Positions 39,324 to 47,927 of a DNA stretch of 64,000 nucleotides are shown here, in pieces; position 1 is the stretch's first letter; every line of letters starts with the position of its first letter. The notes beneath the pieces were generated by a model. It was not told the DNA's origin. It saw only the letters and a program-made list of their open reading frames with translations, and did no database searches. This stretch comes from Arthrobacter sp. Bi83 (GTDB lineage Bacteria > Actinomycetota > Actinomycetes > Actinomycetales > Micrococcaceae), in contig NZ_CAKKLY010000001.1 in assembly GCF_918698095.1 (NCBI RefSeq), positions 124,001 through 188,000 on the forward strand, given 5' to 3'. The position numbers and the translations under genes were made by a program.

Positions 39324-39980
39324 CTAGAGCGAGCCGGCCTTTCGCAGGCGGTCGATGGCCCCGGCCGGATCAGCGGCGCCGTAGACGGCCGAGCCCGCGA
39401 CGAAAACGTTCGCTCCGGCCTCAGCGGCACGGAGGATCGTCTCCTCGGTGATGCCGCCGTCAACCTGGAGCGCAACGTTCACGCCGGAGCCTTCGATGGC
39501 GGCGCGGGCGCGGCGGATCTTGGGAAGCGTGAGGTCCAGGAAAGCCTGGCCGCCGAATCCAGGTTCCACTGTCATGATCAGCAGCATGTCCAGTTCCGGG
39601 AGCATCTCCAGGTAGGGTTCCACCGCGGTGGCCGGCCGCAGTGCCAGGCCTGCTCTCGATCCGCGGGCGCGCAACTCCCGCGCCAGCTTAACCGGGGCGA
39701 TGGACGCCTCCGCATGGAACGTCACGGAGGCGATGCCGGCATCCGCGTATTCCGGCGCCCAGCGGTCGGCGTCCGAAATCATCAGGTGCGCGTCCAGGGG
39801 AACCGGGCTGACCGCCTGAATCCGCTGCACCACCGGCAGCCCGATGGTCAGATTGGGGACAAAGTGGTTGTCCATCACGTCCACGTGCACCGAATCAGCG
39901 TTGCTGATTCTCTTCAACTCGGCTTCAAGGTTGACGAAGTCGGCGGAGAGGATGCTGGGGTTGATGCAGCACTGCGGCAT
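39324..39980 (-). CDS. rpe: Ribulose-phosphate 3-epimerase
   Basis: Interconverts ribulose and xylulose 5-phosphate in the pentose phosphate pathway. The 218-residue TIM barrel has [26 protein letters not shown] (metal ligands), [12 protein letters not shown] and [10 protein letters not shown]. It lies 41 bases after rsmB and upstream of the rib operon, which uses ribulose 5-phosphate. Confidence 0.97.
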   Translation of the reverse strand: MPQCCINPSILSADFVNLEAELKRISNADSVHVDVMDNHFVPNLTIGLPVVQRIQAVSPVPLDAHLMISDADRWAPEYADAGIASVTFHAEASIAPVKLARELRARGSRAGLALRPATAVEPYLEMLPELDMLLIMTVEPGFGGQAFLDLTLPKIRRARAAIEGSGVNVALQVDGGITEETILRAAEAGANVFVAGSAVYGAADPAGAIDRLRKAGSL

Positions 39981-40021
39981 GCGGGTCCTTTCGCGGGTGG
40001 CAAATCAGGGCTTGTTGTGGA

Positions 40022-41614
40022 TCAGCGCTTCTTGTGGATCAGGGCCAGGAACATGGCATCTGTGCGGTGAATGTGCGGCCAGAGCTGGGCCGTGAGTTCG
40101 TGGCCCGCGTCAAGATGTCCGGTCAGGCTCACGGCATCGAGCGCGTTTCCGGCGTCCAGCAGTTCGAGGTCGTCGCGCTTGCGGAGTGCATCGCTGACCA
40201 CCGCCGTGGTCTCGGCCGGGTGCGGCGAGCACGTCACATAGGCCACCACCCCGCCGGGCTTTACGGCGTCCAGTGCCGATTTGAGCAGTTCCCGCTGCAG
40301 GGGGCCGAGATCGACCAGGTCCTTGGGCGTGCGCCGCCACCGGGACTCAGGCCTGCGGCGCAGGGCACCGAGCCCGGTGCAGGGTACGTCCACGAGCACC
40401 CGGTCAAAGCGTTCCGGCTGCTCGCTGCCTACTTCCCTGCCGTCGCCGGTCCGGACGTGCCAGATGTCGTTGGGGACGGCGGCCAGCGCCTGCCGGACCA
40501 GTTTGGCGCGGTGGGGTGCGGGTTCGTTGGCCAGGAGGGTGGCGCCACGCTCGTTGGCCAGGGCGCCGAGCAGTGCAGCCTTGCCGCCGGGGCCGGCGCA
40601 CAGGTCCAGCCAGGCTTCGCCCTCCCCCGCCACGCTGATCGCGGCAGGGCTGCCAAGGTCAGTACCGCCAAGGTCCACGGCAGCCAGTGCGCGGGCGACC
40701 AGCTGCGAGCCGACGTCCTGGACGCGTGTGGTTCCTTCCCGTACCGAGGAGAGCCGGCCGAGGTCCCCGCCGCTGGAAAGCGCGGAGCCTTCGACGAGTT
40801 CGCCCGGTGCAGCGCCGTTTTCGAGGGCCTCGTCCAGGCTGCCCAGTCCGGGCAGCGCTACCAGATTGACCACAGGGGCAGCATTGTCCGCCTCAAGGAG
40901 GTCGTTGATTTCGGTGACCGGTCGGCCATGCGCCACGAGAGACTGCCTGAACGCACGCACGATCCATTCCGGGTGGGCGTAGCGGACAGAGGCTACCTTG
41001 GTGGCGTCCTGCTCGTCGCTGAGCAGGACTTCCAGCCATTCCTCCAAAGTCCGGGCTGAGACCTTGCGCAGCACGGCATTGATCAGGGTGGACGGACCGG
41101 CGCCGATCACTGCGCGGGCCAGCCCCACCGTCTGGTCCAGCGCCGCATGGGCGGGAACGCGCATGGCCAGCAACTGGTGCGTGCCGATGCGCAGGGCATC
41201 CAGGACAGCCGGGTCCAGCTGGTCCAGGGGCCGGTCCACGCAGCGTGCCAGAACGGCGTCGTAGGTGCCCTGGCCACGCAGCGCGCCGTAGCTCAGTTCG
41301 GTGGCGAAGCCGGCGTCGCGCTTGTCCAGCCCGTGGTGCCGGATCCTCGACGGCAGCACGAGGTTGGCGTAGGCGTCCTCGGAGGCAACCGCGCGCAGCA
41401 CTTCAAAGGCCACCAGCCGGGCCGGATCAGCGCGCCGGGTGCGCTGGGACGGTGCATTCTCGGTGTAATTGCGTTGCGGGCCGCGGTTCCGTTCCCTGCC
41501 CTGGGCGTTCCGGAGACTGCCGTCCCGGCCCCGCTGGACGCCGCCCTGGCCGCCCTGTCCTGCACGCTGGGGGCCTTTTCCACGGCCGCTGCCGCTTGTC
41601 CCGGACTCGCTCAT
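40022..41614 (-). CDS. rsmB: 16S rRNA m5C967 methyltransferase
   Basis: The 530-residue protein starts with a disordered Gly/Arg/Gln-rich stretch of about 60 residues. A NusB-like RNA-binding domain follows (RLVAFEVLRAVASEDAYANLVL). The methyltransferase domain has the SAM motif LDLCAGPGGKAALLGALA, LVDVPCTGLGALRRRPESRW with one catalytic Cys, and YVTCSPHPAET with the second. The ATG overlaps the fmt stop by 4 bases. Confidence 0.95.
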   Translation of the reverse strand: MSESGTSGSGRGKGPQRAGQGGQGGVQRGRDGSLRNAQGRERNRGPQRNYTENAPSQRTRRADPARLVAFEVLRAVASEDAYANLVLPSRIRHHGLDKRDAGFATELSYGALRGQGTYDAVLARCVDRPLDQLDPAVLDALRIGTHQLLAMRVPAHAALDQTVGLARAVIGAGPSTLINAVLRKVSARTLEEWLEVLLSDEQDATKVASVRYAHPEWIVRAFRQSLVAHGRPVTEINDLLEADNAAPVVNLVALPGLGSLDEALENGAAPGELVEGSALSSGGDLGRLSSVREGTTRVQDVGSQLVARALAAVDLGGTDLGSPAAISVAGEGEAWLDLCAGPGGKAALLGALANERGATLLANEPAPHRAKLVRQALAAVPNDIWHVRTGDGREVGSEQPERFDRVLVDVPCTGLGALRRRPESRWRRTPKDLVDLGPLQRELLKSALDAVKPGGVVAYVTCSPHPAETTAVVSDALRKRDDLELLDAGNALDAVSLTGHLDAGHELTAQLWPHIHRTDAMFLALIHKKR

Positions 41615-42531
41615 TCGAACACCACGCTTTCAAGTGAAGCCTGTCCGCGCGCCCAGTCAGCGGCGGTCATCATTTTCTTGCCCGCAGGCTGGACCCGGGT
41701 CAGCTCGACCGGGTGCGAGCCGGTTCCCACCAGCACGCTCTTCCCGTTGAGCGCCAGTGCCCCGGGCTCCAGCGCCGGAGCCTCGGGGCGCAGCAGCACG
41801 GGTTCGAGTTTCAGCCGCTGGCCGTCCAGGGTGGTCCAGGCGCCGGGCTCCGGGGTGACCCCGCGCGCCCGCCTCCCGACGGCAAGGGCAGGCTGCTGCC
41901 AGTGCAGCCGGCCGTCATCGAGTCCAAGCTTGGGAGCCAGCGAAACCTGGCCCTGCTGCGGGAGGGCCACGGCCTTCCCGGCATCCACCGCGGAGAGCGT
42001 CTGGGTCAGCAACACGGCGCCGCTGTGGGACAGCCTGTCCAGCAGTGCTCCCGCGGTGTCATCCGGACGGACCGCTTCGGTGAGCGTCCCGAACACGGGG
42101 CCGGTGTCCAGCCCCTCCTCCAGAAGGAAGGTGACGGCCCCGGTGACGTCGTCCCCGGCGATGACAGAGCGCTGCACGGGCGCAGCGCCGCGCCAGGCCG
42201 GCAGCAGGGAGAAGTGGAGGTTGATCCAGCCGTGGCGCGGAATATCCAGTGCGGCTCGCGGCACCAGGCCGCCGTAAGCGACGATGGCCGCCACATCAGG
42301 GCGGACGGCAGCAATCCTGGCGGTGACCTCGGCATCAACCTTGGCAGCGTGAATGATTTCAATGCCCAACTCTGCGGCGCGCGCTGCGACGGGTGACGGC
42401 GTGAGCACGCGTTTGCGGCCTATCGGCGCATCCGGCCGTGTCAGCACCGCAACGACGTCGAACCCGGCGTCTACCAGCGCATTCAGCGACGGGACGGCTA
42501 CTGCCGGTGTTCCCGCGAAGAGGACCTTCAT
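41611..42531 (-). CDS. fmt: Methionyl-tRNA formyltransferase
   Basis: Formylates initiator Met-tRNA. The 306-residue protein has FAGTPAVAVPSLNAL, the catalytic segment INLHFSLLPAWRGAAPVQR with Asn and His, and the Asp in EEGLDTGPVFG. The C-terminal OB-fold domain binds tRNA. It overlaps def upstream and rsmB downstream by 4 bases each. Confidence 0.97.
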   Translation of the reverse strand: MKVLFAGTPAVAVPSLNALVDAGFDVVAVLTRPDAPIGRKRVLTPSPVAARAAELGIEIIHAAKVDAEVTARIAAVRPDVAAIVAYGGLVPRAALDIPRHGWINLHFSLLPAWRGAAPVQRSVIAGDDVTGAVTFLLEEGLDTGPVFGTLTEAVRPDDTAGALLDRLSHSGAVLLTQTLSAVDAGKAVALPQQGQVSLAPKLGLDDGRLHWQQPALAVGRRARGVTPEPGAWTTLDGQRLKLEPVLLRPEAPALEPGALALNGKSVLVGTGSHPVELTRVQPAGKKMMTAADWARGQASLESVVFE

Positions 42532-43130
42532 CCGGCGGCGCCGAAGCTGCCGGCACCGGACGTTCCGGCTCCGAAGCTGCCGCCCCCGAAACTGGAGCCG
42601 ACCGTTTTGGCGCGCTTCGCCGTCGTCCGTTCGGTGATGGAGTCGTAGTTGGCGTTGCGGATGGAGCGGAGCGCAGCCTTGCGGTCCTCGCCTTCGAGGC
42701 GGTCCGTAAAAAGTATGCCGTCAAGATGGTCGGTTTCGTGCTGGAAACAGCGGGCGAGCATCCCTTCCGCATCGACCGCGACGGGGTTCCCGTGCAGGTC
42801 CACGCCGGTGACCCGGGTGGCACGGTGGCGGCGGACGGGGAAGCCCAACCCGGGAATGGAGAGGCAGCCTTCCACTTCGTCGGGTTGGAAGTCCTCGCTG
42901 TTTTCCAGCACGGGGTTGATGACATGACCTTCGAGCCCGCCGATCCGGTAAGTGAAAACCCTGAGGCTGACGCCGATCTGCGGCGCGGCGAGGCCTGCAC
43001 CTTCCACGTCCTCCATGGTTTCGGTCATATCGGCAACGAGCCTTGCCAGCTCGGGCCCGAATTCCGTGACAGGGTCGGCGACCGTGCGGAGCACGGGATC
43101 GCCGATGATACGGATATTCAGAATTGCCAT
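42528..43130 (-). CDS. def: Peptide deformylase with glycine-rich tail
   Basis: Removes the formyl group from new proteins. All three motifs are present: GAGLAAPQIG, EGCLSIPG (metal Cys) and QHETDHLDGILF (metal His and catalytic Glu). The last 25 residues repeat SFGGGSFGAGTSGAGSFGA, an unusual Gly/Ser/Phe tail. It is the first gene of the def-fmt-rsmB operon. Functional pairing with fmt is direct: one adds and the other removes the formyl group. Confidence 0.97.
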   Translation of the reverse strand: MAILNIRIIGDPVLRTVADPVTEFGPELARLVADMTETMEDVEGAGLAAPQIGVSLRVFTYRIGGLEGHVINPVLENSEDFQPDEVEGCLSIPGLGFPVRRHRATRVTGVDLHGNPVAVDAEGMLARCFQHETDHLDGILFTDRLEGEDRKAALRSIRNANYDSITERTTAKRAKTVGSSFGGGSFGAGTSGAGSFGAAG

Positions 43131-43305
43131 CTGCAGTCATTTCCTCACGGTGGACGGTAACGGATCCAGACCAGTTTAGTTGCTGCCGCCCCGCCGGCAC
43201 CCCTGGTGGTTACGGCTGCTGACGTGGATGAACAGTGCTAGGCGTGCTGAAATGCGCCCGTGGTGAACTCCGTGCTCATGCCAGCATGGATCAGGTAAAC
43301 ACCGG
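43131..43305. other. Spacer upstream of def
   Basis: About 175 bases should hold the def-fmt-rsmB promoter. It includes a near-repeat CAGGTAAACACCGGTCAGGCAAACACCGG at about 43290-43318 that runs into the 3' end of the next gene. Nothing else is supported. Confidence 0.35.
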
Positions 43306-44151
43306 TCAGGCAAACACCGGCGGCGCCACCGGCAGCAGTGCAGGCCCGGCGCTGAGGGTGTCGGCGGACATTTCCCAGACGCGCCGAAGCGCGCAGAACT
43401 TCCACCAGTGGTGCCGCAGCACCTCGGGATTCGCCCGGACGGGGCGCACCTCCGTCTCACCGATGGCGACTGCCAGCAGTACCGGAGCCTCACCGTGCCG
43501 CCAGGGTTCCCACTCCCCCGCCTCTGCGTCCACCAGGCTTTCCTCCGCCTTCATTCCGGCGACGAGCTGCATGACCACCTTGTCATCCAGCGGCTTGACC
43601 TGGCCGTCCCGCGTGGTCCCCTTGGTCTTGTAGTCAATGAGGCAGGTCCGTCCGTTGATCTTGGCCACGAGGTCCAGCGTTCCGGCGTACCCAACCGTCG
43701 CGTTCCAAACCGTGATCTCCGGCGCCACGGGCTCCACGCGGAACAGCTCCCACCACTCATCAAAGCGGGCAGCGAAGGCTTCTTCGCCATTGGACGCCAG
43801 TGCCTCGCGGGTTTCCTGCATCCGGTGGGGCTTGCCCAAGGCACGGAGCGCCACCTGTTCGCAGTAGTTGTGCACCCGGTCGCCGCGCCGGGCTGCGTCG
43901 TCACGGTACGTTTCTGCGGCCTTGGCCGCGCGGTTCACCGCCTGCCGGACCTTGGCCGGACTGCCCAGGATCTCGGGAAGGGAGGGATCCTTGGCGAGGC
44001 TGCTGGCGCCCATGTAGCCAAACCAGCCGTCCAGCCCATGGGGCTGCTGGCCGATGACTGTGGTGATGGAGGGCACCGAGAACGCTTCCGTGGTGGAGCG
44101 CGCGTACATCCGGCCGTATTCCGTGGCGTGGGCGAGAAGTGGATCAGTCAT
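43306..44151 (-). CDS. PD-(D/E)XK nuclease-like protein, 281 residues
   Basis: Likely a RecB/Cas4-fold nuclease or derivative. The core is visible at about residues 155-180: GYAGTLDLVAKINGRTCLIDYKTKG, giving the expected Asp ... (D)xK pattern, with a preceding RGDRVHNYCEQVAL and a following QLVAGMKAEE. In other families this fold cuts DNA ends. The target is unknown. It lies alone between tRNA genes and def. Confidence 0.72.
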   Translation of the reverse strand: MTDPLLAHATEYGRMYARSTTEAFSVPSITTVIGQQPHGLDGWFGYMGASSLAKDPSLPEILGSPAKVRQAVNRAAKAAETYRDDAARRGDRVHNYCEQVALRALGKPHRMQETREALASNGEEAFAARFDEWWELFRVEPVAPEITVWNATVGYAGTLDLVAKINGRTCLIDYKTKGTTRDGQVKPLDDKVVMQLVAGMKAEESLVDAEAGEWEPWRHGEAPVLLAVAIGETEVRPVRANPEVLRHHWWKFCALRRVWEMSADTLSAGPALLPVAPPVFA

Positions 44152-44250
44152 GGCGAGACTCTTTCACAGGGGGCTGACAGTTAAGTCGGGAAACAGAAAA
44201 GTCCGTCCCGCCCAGATTGATTTCCCTGGGCGGAACGGACCATTCATCGG

Positions 44251-44322
44251 TGGGCGATACTGGGTTCGAACCAGTGACCTCTTCGGTGTGAACGAAGCGC
44301 GCTACCACTGCGCCAATCGCCC
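44251..44322 (-). tRNA. tRNA-Val (anticodon CAC)
   Basis: Acceptor stem GGGCGAT/ATCGCCC; anticodon stem CTTCG/CGAAG with loop TTCACAC (anticodon CAC); T-loop TTCGAAC; discriminator A; 72 bases, CCA not encoded. Confidence 0.95.
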
Positions 44323-44574
44323 CGATGCATTTGAATGCTAGCCCACGATGCGGGGTTTACGGAAATCGGGTGGGCGGCGGCGTACAGCGACCCAACAGAG
44401 ACGCTTGAATTACACCTCTGTAATTCAAGAATTCGCCTAGAATTCAAGGAAGTACGGGGGTCTGCGCCAGCGTCGGGGAGGTCGATTTGGAGATTCCCTG
44501 AACCTCCTATAGAGTTTTTACTCGTTGGAACGCGAGGAAATGCCGCTCAAGGCAAGGAATCGAAGCTCCGAAAT
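44323..44574. promoter_or_regulatory. Divergent tRNA promoter region with an 11-bp inverted repeat
   Basis: CTTGAATTACA-CCTC-TGTAATTCAAG (44404-44429) is a perfect inverted repeat with a 4-base centre. A related AGAATTCAAGG follows at about 44439. Farther on, TTGGAG and TATAGA about 15 bases apart (44487-44514) could be the promoter of the tRNA-Gly/Cys/Val cluster. Confidence 0.45.
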
Positions 44575-44647
<73 letters not shown>

Positions 44648-44694
44648 CGCAGGACACTGTCACGGCAATGATTCTTAAGAATCGATGCTTACAC

Positions 44695-44765
44695 GGTGGG
44701 TTGGCCGAGAGGCGAGGCAGCGGCCTGCAAAGCCGTATACACGGGTTCGAATCCCGTACCCACCT
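44695..44765 (+). tRNA. tRNA-Cys (anticodon GCA)
   Basis: Acceptor stem GGTGGGT/ACCCACC; anticodon loop CTGCAAA (GCA) in stem GCGGC/GCCGT; T-loop TTCGAAT; discriminator T; 71 bases. Confidence 0.95.
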
Positions 44766-44803
44766 CGGTGAAAACCATGGTTTCCGGTCTAACCGGATTC
44801 AAT

Positions 44804-44875
44804 GGGCGATTGGCGCAGCGGTAGCGCGCTTCCCTGACACGGAAGAGGTCACTGGTTCGATCCCAGTATCGCCCA
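44804..44875 (+). tRNA. tRNA-Val (anticodon GAC), copy 1
   Basis: Acceptor stem GGGCGAT/ATCGCCC; anticodon loop CTGACAC (GAC) in stem CTTCC/GGAAG; discriminator A. CCA follows directly in the DNA (44876-44878), unlike in copy 2; this may be chance. Confidence 0.96.
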
Positions 44876-44934
44876 CCAGAGCAAGGAAACTTGCTCGTTG
44901 TTGAACGCCCGGCCTGCCGGGACGTACTTCATGC

Positions 44935-45007
<73 letters not shown>

Positions 45008-45058
45008 CTCTGGAATCCTTTCGGATTCGAACCCAGGATTTACCGGTTTTCCGGTTCC

Positions 45059-45130
45059 GGGCGATTGGCGCAGCGGTAGCGCGCTTCCCTGACACGGAAG
45101 AGGTCACTGGTTCGATCCCAGTATCGCCCA
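45059..45130 (+). tRNA. tRNA-Val (anticodon GAC), copy 2
   Basis: Same 72-base sequence as copy 1; followed by CAC rather than CCA. It is last in the tRNA cluster. Confidence 0.96.
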
Positions 45131-45136
45131 CACAGC

Positions 45137-45162
45137 AAGCAGCTCTCCGGAGCTGCTTTTTT
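45137..45162 (+). terminator. Rho-independent terminator of the tRNA cluster
   Basis: AAGCAGCTC-TCCG-GAGCTGCTT followed by TTTT, 6 bases after the last tRNA. Confidence 0.92.
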
Positions 45163-45193
45163 CTTGCCCTCACGCAGCGGGACCCTCACCGGT

Positions 45194-45210
45194 TTGACAA
45201 ATTTTGTCAA
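45194..45210. promoter_or_regulatory. Palindrome TTGACAAATTTTGTCAA upstream of the antitoxin gene
   Basis: Eight-base arms with a one-base centre, 8 bases upstream of the -35 box at 45218; a likely regulator-binding site. Confidence 0.5.
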
Positions 45211-45217
45211 CTGATTC

Positions 45218-45246
45218 TTGGCATAGAACCGACGCAGGGCTAGGAT
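45218..45246 (+). promoter_or_regulatory. Promoter of the MT0933-type antitoxin gene
   Basis: -35 TTGGCA (45218-45223), a 17-base spacer and -10 TAGGAT (45241-45246) form a good vegetative promoter 47 bases before the GTG. Confidence 0.65.
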
Positions 45247-45292
45247 CGATTGCGGAGGAGCGATCTGGCTCCGCGATTGAAGGGAGGTGCTC

Positions 45293-45532
45293 GTGGGACT
45301 AATTGACGATCTAAAGGGCAAAGCTCAGGGTCTGATCCGCGGCAACGAGCAGGCCATCAAGGACGGCATCGAAAAAGCGGGCGACTTTGTCGACTCGAAG
45401 ACGGGCGGCAAGTACGCCGGCCATGTAGATAAGGTCCAGGATGGCGCTTCCACCTACGTTGACAACGCAGACGGTACGCCGAACGAGGCCCCGGCGGGCC
45501 AGGTAGTGCCGCCGGTCGAGAAGGCTCCGTAA
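45293..45532 (+). CDS. MT0933/Rv0909-type antitoxin-like protein, 79 residues
   Basis: The N-terminus GLIDDLKGKAQGLIRGNEQAIKDGIEKAGDFVDSKTGGKYAGHVDKVQDGA is the pattern of the MT0933 antitoxin family: amphipathic helices followed by a YAGHVDKVQ segment. In mycobacteria the partner toxin follows directly. Here no toxin gene is adjacent, because a terminator follows and zapE faces it. It may be an orphan or have another role. GTG 45293 has AGGGAGG 5 bases upstream, which rules out GTG 45287 inside that site. Confidence 0.85.
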   Translation: MGLIDDLKGKAQGLIRGNEQAIKDGIEKAGDFVDSKTGGKYAGHVDKVQDGASTYVDNADGTPNEAPAGQVVPPVEKAP

Positions 45533-45571
45533 CAAGGATTTGCCCGGGCATTGCCCCGACACGTCAACGGG

Positions 45572-45608
45572 GGCGCCGGTCCCGCCGAGAGGCGGCACCG
45601 GCGCCTTT
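45572..45608 (+). terminator. Long GC-rich terminator hairpin
   Basis: GGCGCCGGT (45572-45580) pairs with ACCGGCGCC (45597-45605), with an inner CCGCC/GGCGG stem and GAGA loop, then TTT. Confidence 0.85.
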
Positions 45609-45690
45609 GGCGTTTAAGTGCCCTTGGCGTTTAACTGCCCGTGTGTCGACTGCCTGAGGCGTTCAAGCACTCTTGACGCTTAAGCGGCCC
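45607..45690. repeat. Four degenerate 17-base repeats
   Basis: TTGGCGTTTAAGTGCCC, TTGGCGTTTAACTGCCC, GAGGCGTTCAAGCACTC and TTGACGCTTAAGCGGCC follow each other, with a gap after the second, between the terminator and the zapE stop. Their function is unknown. Confidence 0.55.
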
Positions 45691-45695
45691 GGTCG

Positions 45696-46733
45696 CTAGG
45701 ACGGCTCGTGGTTCTGGCCTTCACGGGCCAGGGCGGTGAGGCGCGAGACCGCCCGGAAGTACTTCTTCATGTAACCGCCGGTCATCATTTCTTCCGTGAA
45801 CAGCTTGTCGAAGGGGACACCGCTGGCAAGGATCGGAACGTCCTTGTCGTACAACCGGTCCGCGAGCACCACGAACCTCAGCGCAACAGCCTGTTCGGTA
45901 ATCGTCTCCACATCCCGCCAAACAACACCGTCCACTCCGTCAAGGAGCTTGCGGTAGCGGCTCGGGTGCACACCGGCAAGATGCGCGATCAGGGTCTTGA
46001 AGTCATCCTCCGCCACAGTCTGGCCATCGAACTCGGCCTTCATGTGGGCGTGGAGTTCACTGTTCCGCAACGGGGACGGCGCCGCCGGCAGTCCGCGGTG
46101 CCGGAAATCCTCGCCGTCGATCCTGAGGACATCGAACTGGTCTGCCAGGACCTGGATCTCCCTCTGGAAATCGACCGCAGCGAACCGGCCGTCGCCCAGG
46201 GAGCCGGGCAGCGTGTTGGAGGTGGCAGCGAGCTTGACACCGGCGTCGGCGAGTTCGCGCATGAGCCGGGACATCAGGACGGTATCGCCAGGATCATCAA
46301 GCTCAAACTCATCGATGCACACAAGCTTGTAGGAACTCAGCGCTTCAACAGTTTTCCGGAAGGACAGGGCGCCCACCAGGTTGGTGTACTCAACGAACGT
46401 GCCGAAGGCCTTGGGCCCCGGGGCAGCGTGCCACAGCGACGCCAGCAGGTGGGTCTTGCCAACGCCGAAGCCGCCGTCAAGGTAGATACCGGCCCTTGAC
46501 GTGTCCTTCTTCGCGAAGAGCCTTTTGAAAAGTCCCGCGCCGTCGCCGGCGCCCACACCCCCGGCGAATGCTTCCAGCGCGTGCACGGCTGCAGCCTGGC
46601 TGGGCTGCGAAGTATCAGGCCTGTAGCTGGCAAAGGACACCTGCCCGAACCTGGGCGACGGGTAGAACCCTTTCAGGAGCTCATCCACTGACACCGCCGG
46701 CGTCCGGGTGGCAAGCTTTTCGATCTGTACCAA
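45696..46733 (-). CDS. zapE: ZapE/AFG1-type ATPase
   Basis: P-loop ATPase linked to cell division in other bacteria. Walker A is LDGGFGVGKTHLLASLW and Walker B KLVCIDEFELDDPGDT, with a sensor in LAATSNTLPGSLGDGRF. The start of the domain (LLKGFYPSPRFGQVSFASYRP) is typical. TTG 46733 is used because family members begin with VQIEKLATR; an ATG at 46838 in the same frame would add 35 residues of poor quality. Length is about 345 residues. Confidence 0.9.
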   Translation of the reverse strand: MVQIEKLATRTPAVSVDELLKGFYPSPRFGQVSFASYRPDTSQPSQAAAVHALEAFAGGVGAGDGAGLFKRLFAKKDTSRAGIYLDGGFGVGKTHLLASLWHAAPGPKAFGTFVEYTNLVGALSFRKTVEALSSYKLVCIDEFELDDPGDTVLMSRLMRELADAGVKLAATSNTLPGSLGDGRFAAVDFQREIQVLADQFDVLRIDGEDFRHRGLPAAPSPLRNSELHAHMKAEFDGQTVAEDDFKTLIAHLAGVHPSRYRKLLDGVDGVVWRDVETITEQAVALRFVVLADRLYDKDVPILASGVPFDKLFTEEMMTGGYMKKYFRAVSRLTALAREGQNHEPS

Positions 46734-46954
46734 GGTGGTCCGTTCTGCTGGTGACTTATCCCCAGAAAGAATACCGGCAATGGCACCGCCTCCAGCCTGC
46801 ACGGTGCACGCACGCCCGGAAGCCGTGACCAAGCGCACATTTCGTCCTGTTAACGGGGGGAAGCTTTCACCGCGGCCCGTGGCTAGTGTTGGAGCAGTGA
46901 CCGACCGGTTCCTTCGGCGGTCTGCCGTGACCGTTTCAGTGAAAGGCCATATGA

Positions 46955-47875
46955 ATGTCCTACCCAGTTGAACAGAACGAAAAGTTCGCCGCCTACGCCA
47001 ACCCCGAGCGGCTGGTCTCCACGGAGTGGCTCGCCGCCGCCATCGACGGCGGAGCCCTGGACAACGGAAAACTCGTGGTGGTGGAGTCCGACGAAGACGT
47101 CCTGCTGTACGAGACCGGGCACATCCCCGGAGCCGTCAAGGTCGACTGGCATACGGACCTGAACGACGAAGTGACCCGCGACTACGTGGACGGCCAGGCT
47201 TTCGCGCTCCTGGCCGCCGCCAAAGGCATTTCCCGCGACACCACCGTGGTGATTTACGGCGACAAGTCCAACTGGTGGGCCGCCTACGCACTCTGGGTCT
47301 TCACTCTCTTCGGACACGACGATGTACGGCTGCTCGACGGCGGCCGCGACAAATGGATCGCCGAGGGCCGCGAGCTGAGCACGGCCGTTCCGTCGCCCGC
47401 ACCCGGCAACTACCCCGTCGTCGAACGCGACGACGCCCCGATCCGCGCGTTCAAGGAAGACGTCCTTGCCCACCTCGGAAAGCCACTGATTGACGTACGC
47501 TCCCCCGAGGAATACACCGGCCAGCGGACCCACATGCCTGCCTACCCCGAGGAAGGCGCACTCCGCGGAGGCCACATCCCCACGGCCGCGTCCATTCCGT
47601 GGGCACGCGCAGCTGCCGAAGACGGCACGTACCGGAGCCGCCCGGAACTGGAGGCGCTTTACCTGGACGAAGCCGGGCTGACGGAAGGCGACGACGTGGT
47701 GGCCTACTGCCGCATCGGCGAGCGTTCCAGCCACACCTGGTTTGCGCTGAAGTACCTTCTCGGCTTTGACACCGTACGGAACTATGACGGCTCCTGGACC
47801 GAGTGGGGCAATGCAGTGCGCGTACCGATCGTTAAGGGTGCCGAGCGCGGCGCGGTCCCCGCGGGCGTTAGGTAA
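46955..47875 (+). CDS. Thiosulfate/3-mercaptopyruvate sulfurtransferase
   Basis: Two-domain rhodanese of 306 residues. The inactive N-terminal domain is [30 protein letters not shown]; the active C-terminal domain has [23 protein letters not shown] and the catalytic loop [15 protein letters not shown] with Cys. The order is like CysA/SseA of mycobacteria. The gene for a SufE-like protein follows 52 bases later, and the two probably act together in sulfur handling. Confidence 0.94.
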   Translation: MSYPVEQNEKFAAYANPERLVSTEWLAAAIDGGALDNGKLVVVESDEDVLLYETGHIPGAVKVDWHTDLNDEVTRDYVDGQAFALLAAAKGISRDTTVVIYGDKSNWWAAYALWVFTLFGHDDVRLLDGGRDKWIAEGRELSTAVPSPAPGNYPVVERDDAPIRAFKEDVLAHLGKPLIDVRSPEEYTGQRTHMPAYPEEGALRGGHIPTAASIPWARAAAEDGTYRSRPELEALYLDEAGLTEGDDVVAYCRIGERSSHTWFALKYLLGFDTVRNYDGSWTEWGNAVRVPIVKGAERGAVPAGVR

Positions 47876-47914
47876 GCAGCCGTAAGAAAGGGACCGGGCG
47901 GGAACAAAAGTGCG

Positions 47915-47920
47915 TAAGCT
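47915..47920 (+). promoter_or_regulatory. -10 hexamer TAAGCT of the SufE-like gene
   Basis: TAAGCT is followed by 7 bases and ATG 47928, with no ribosome-binding site; a leaderless mRNA is likely. Confidence 0.45.
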
Positions 47921-47927
47921 TGAAGCG

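Noticed and set aside
45607..45690. CRISPR-like array
   Set aside because: Repeats are degenerate and adjacent or irregularly spaced; no spacer pattern and no cas genes.
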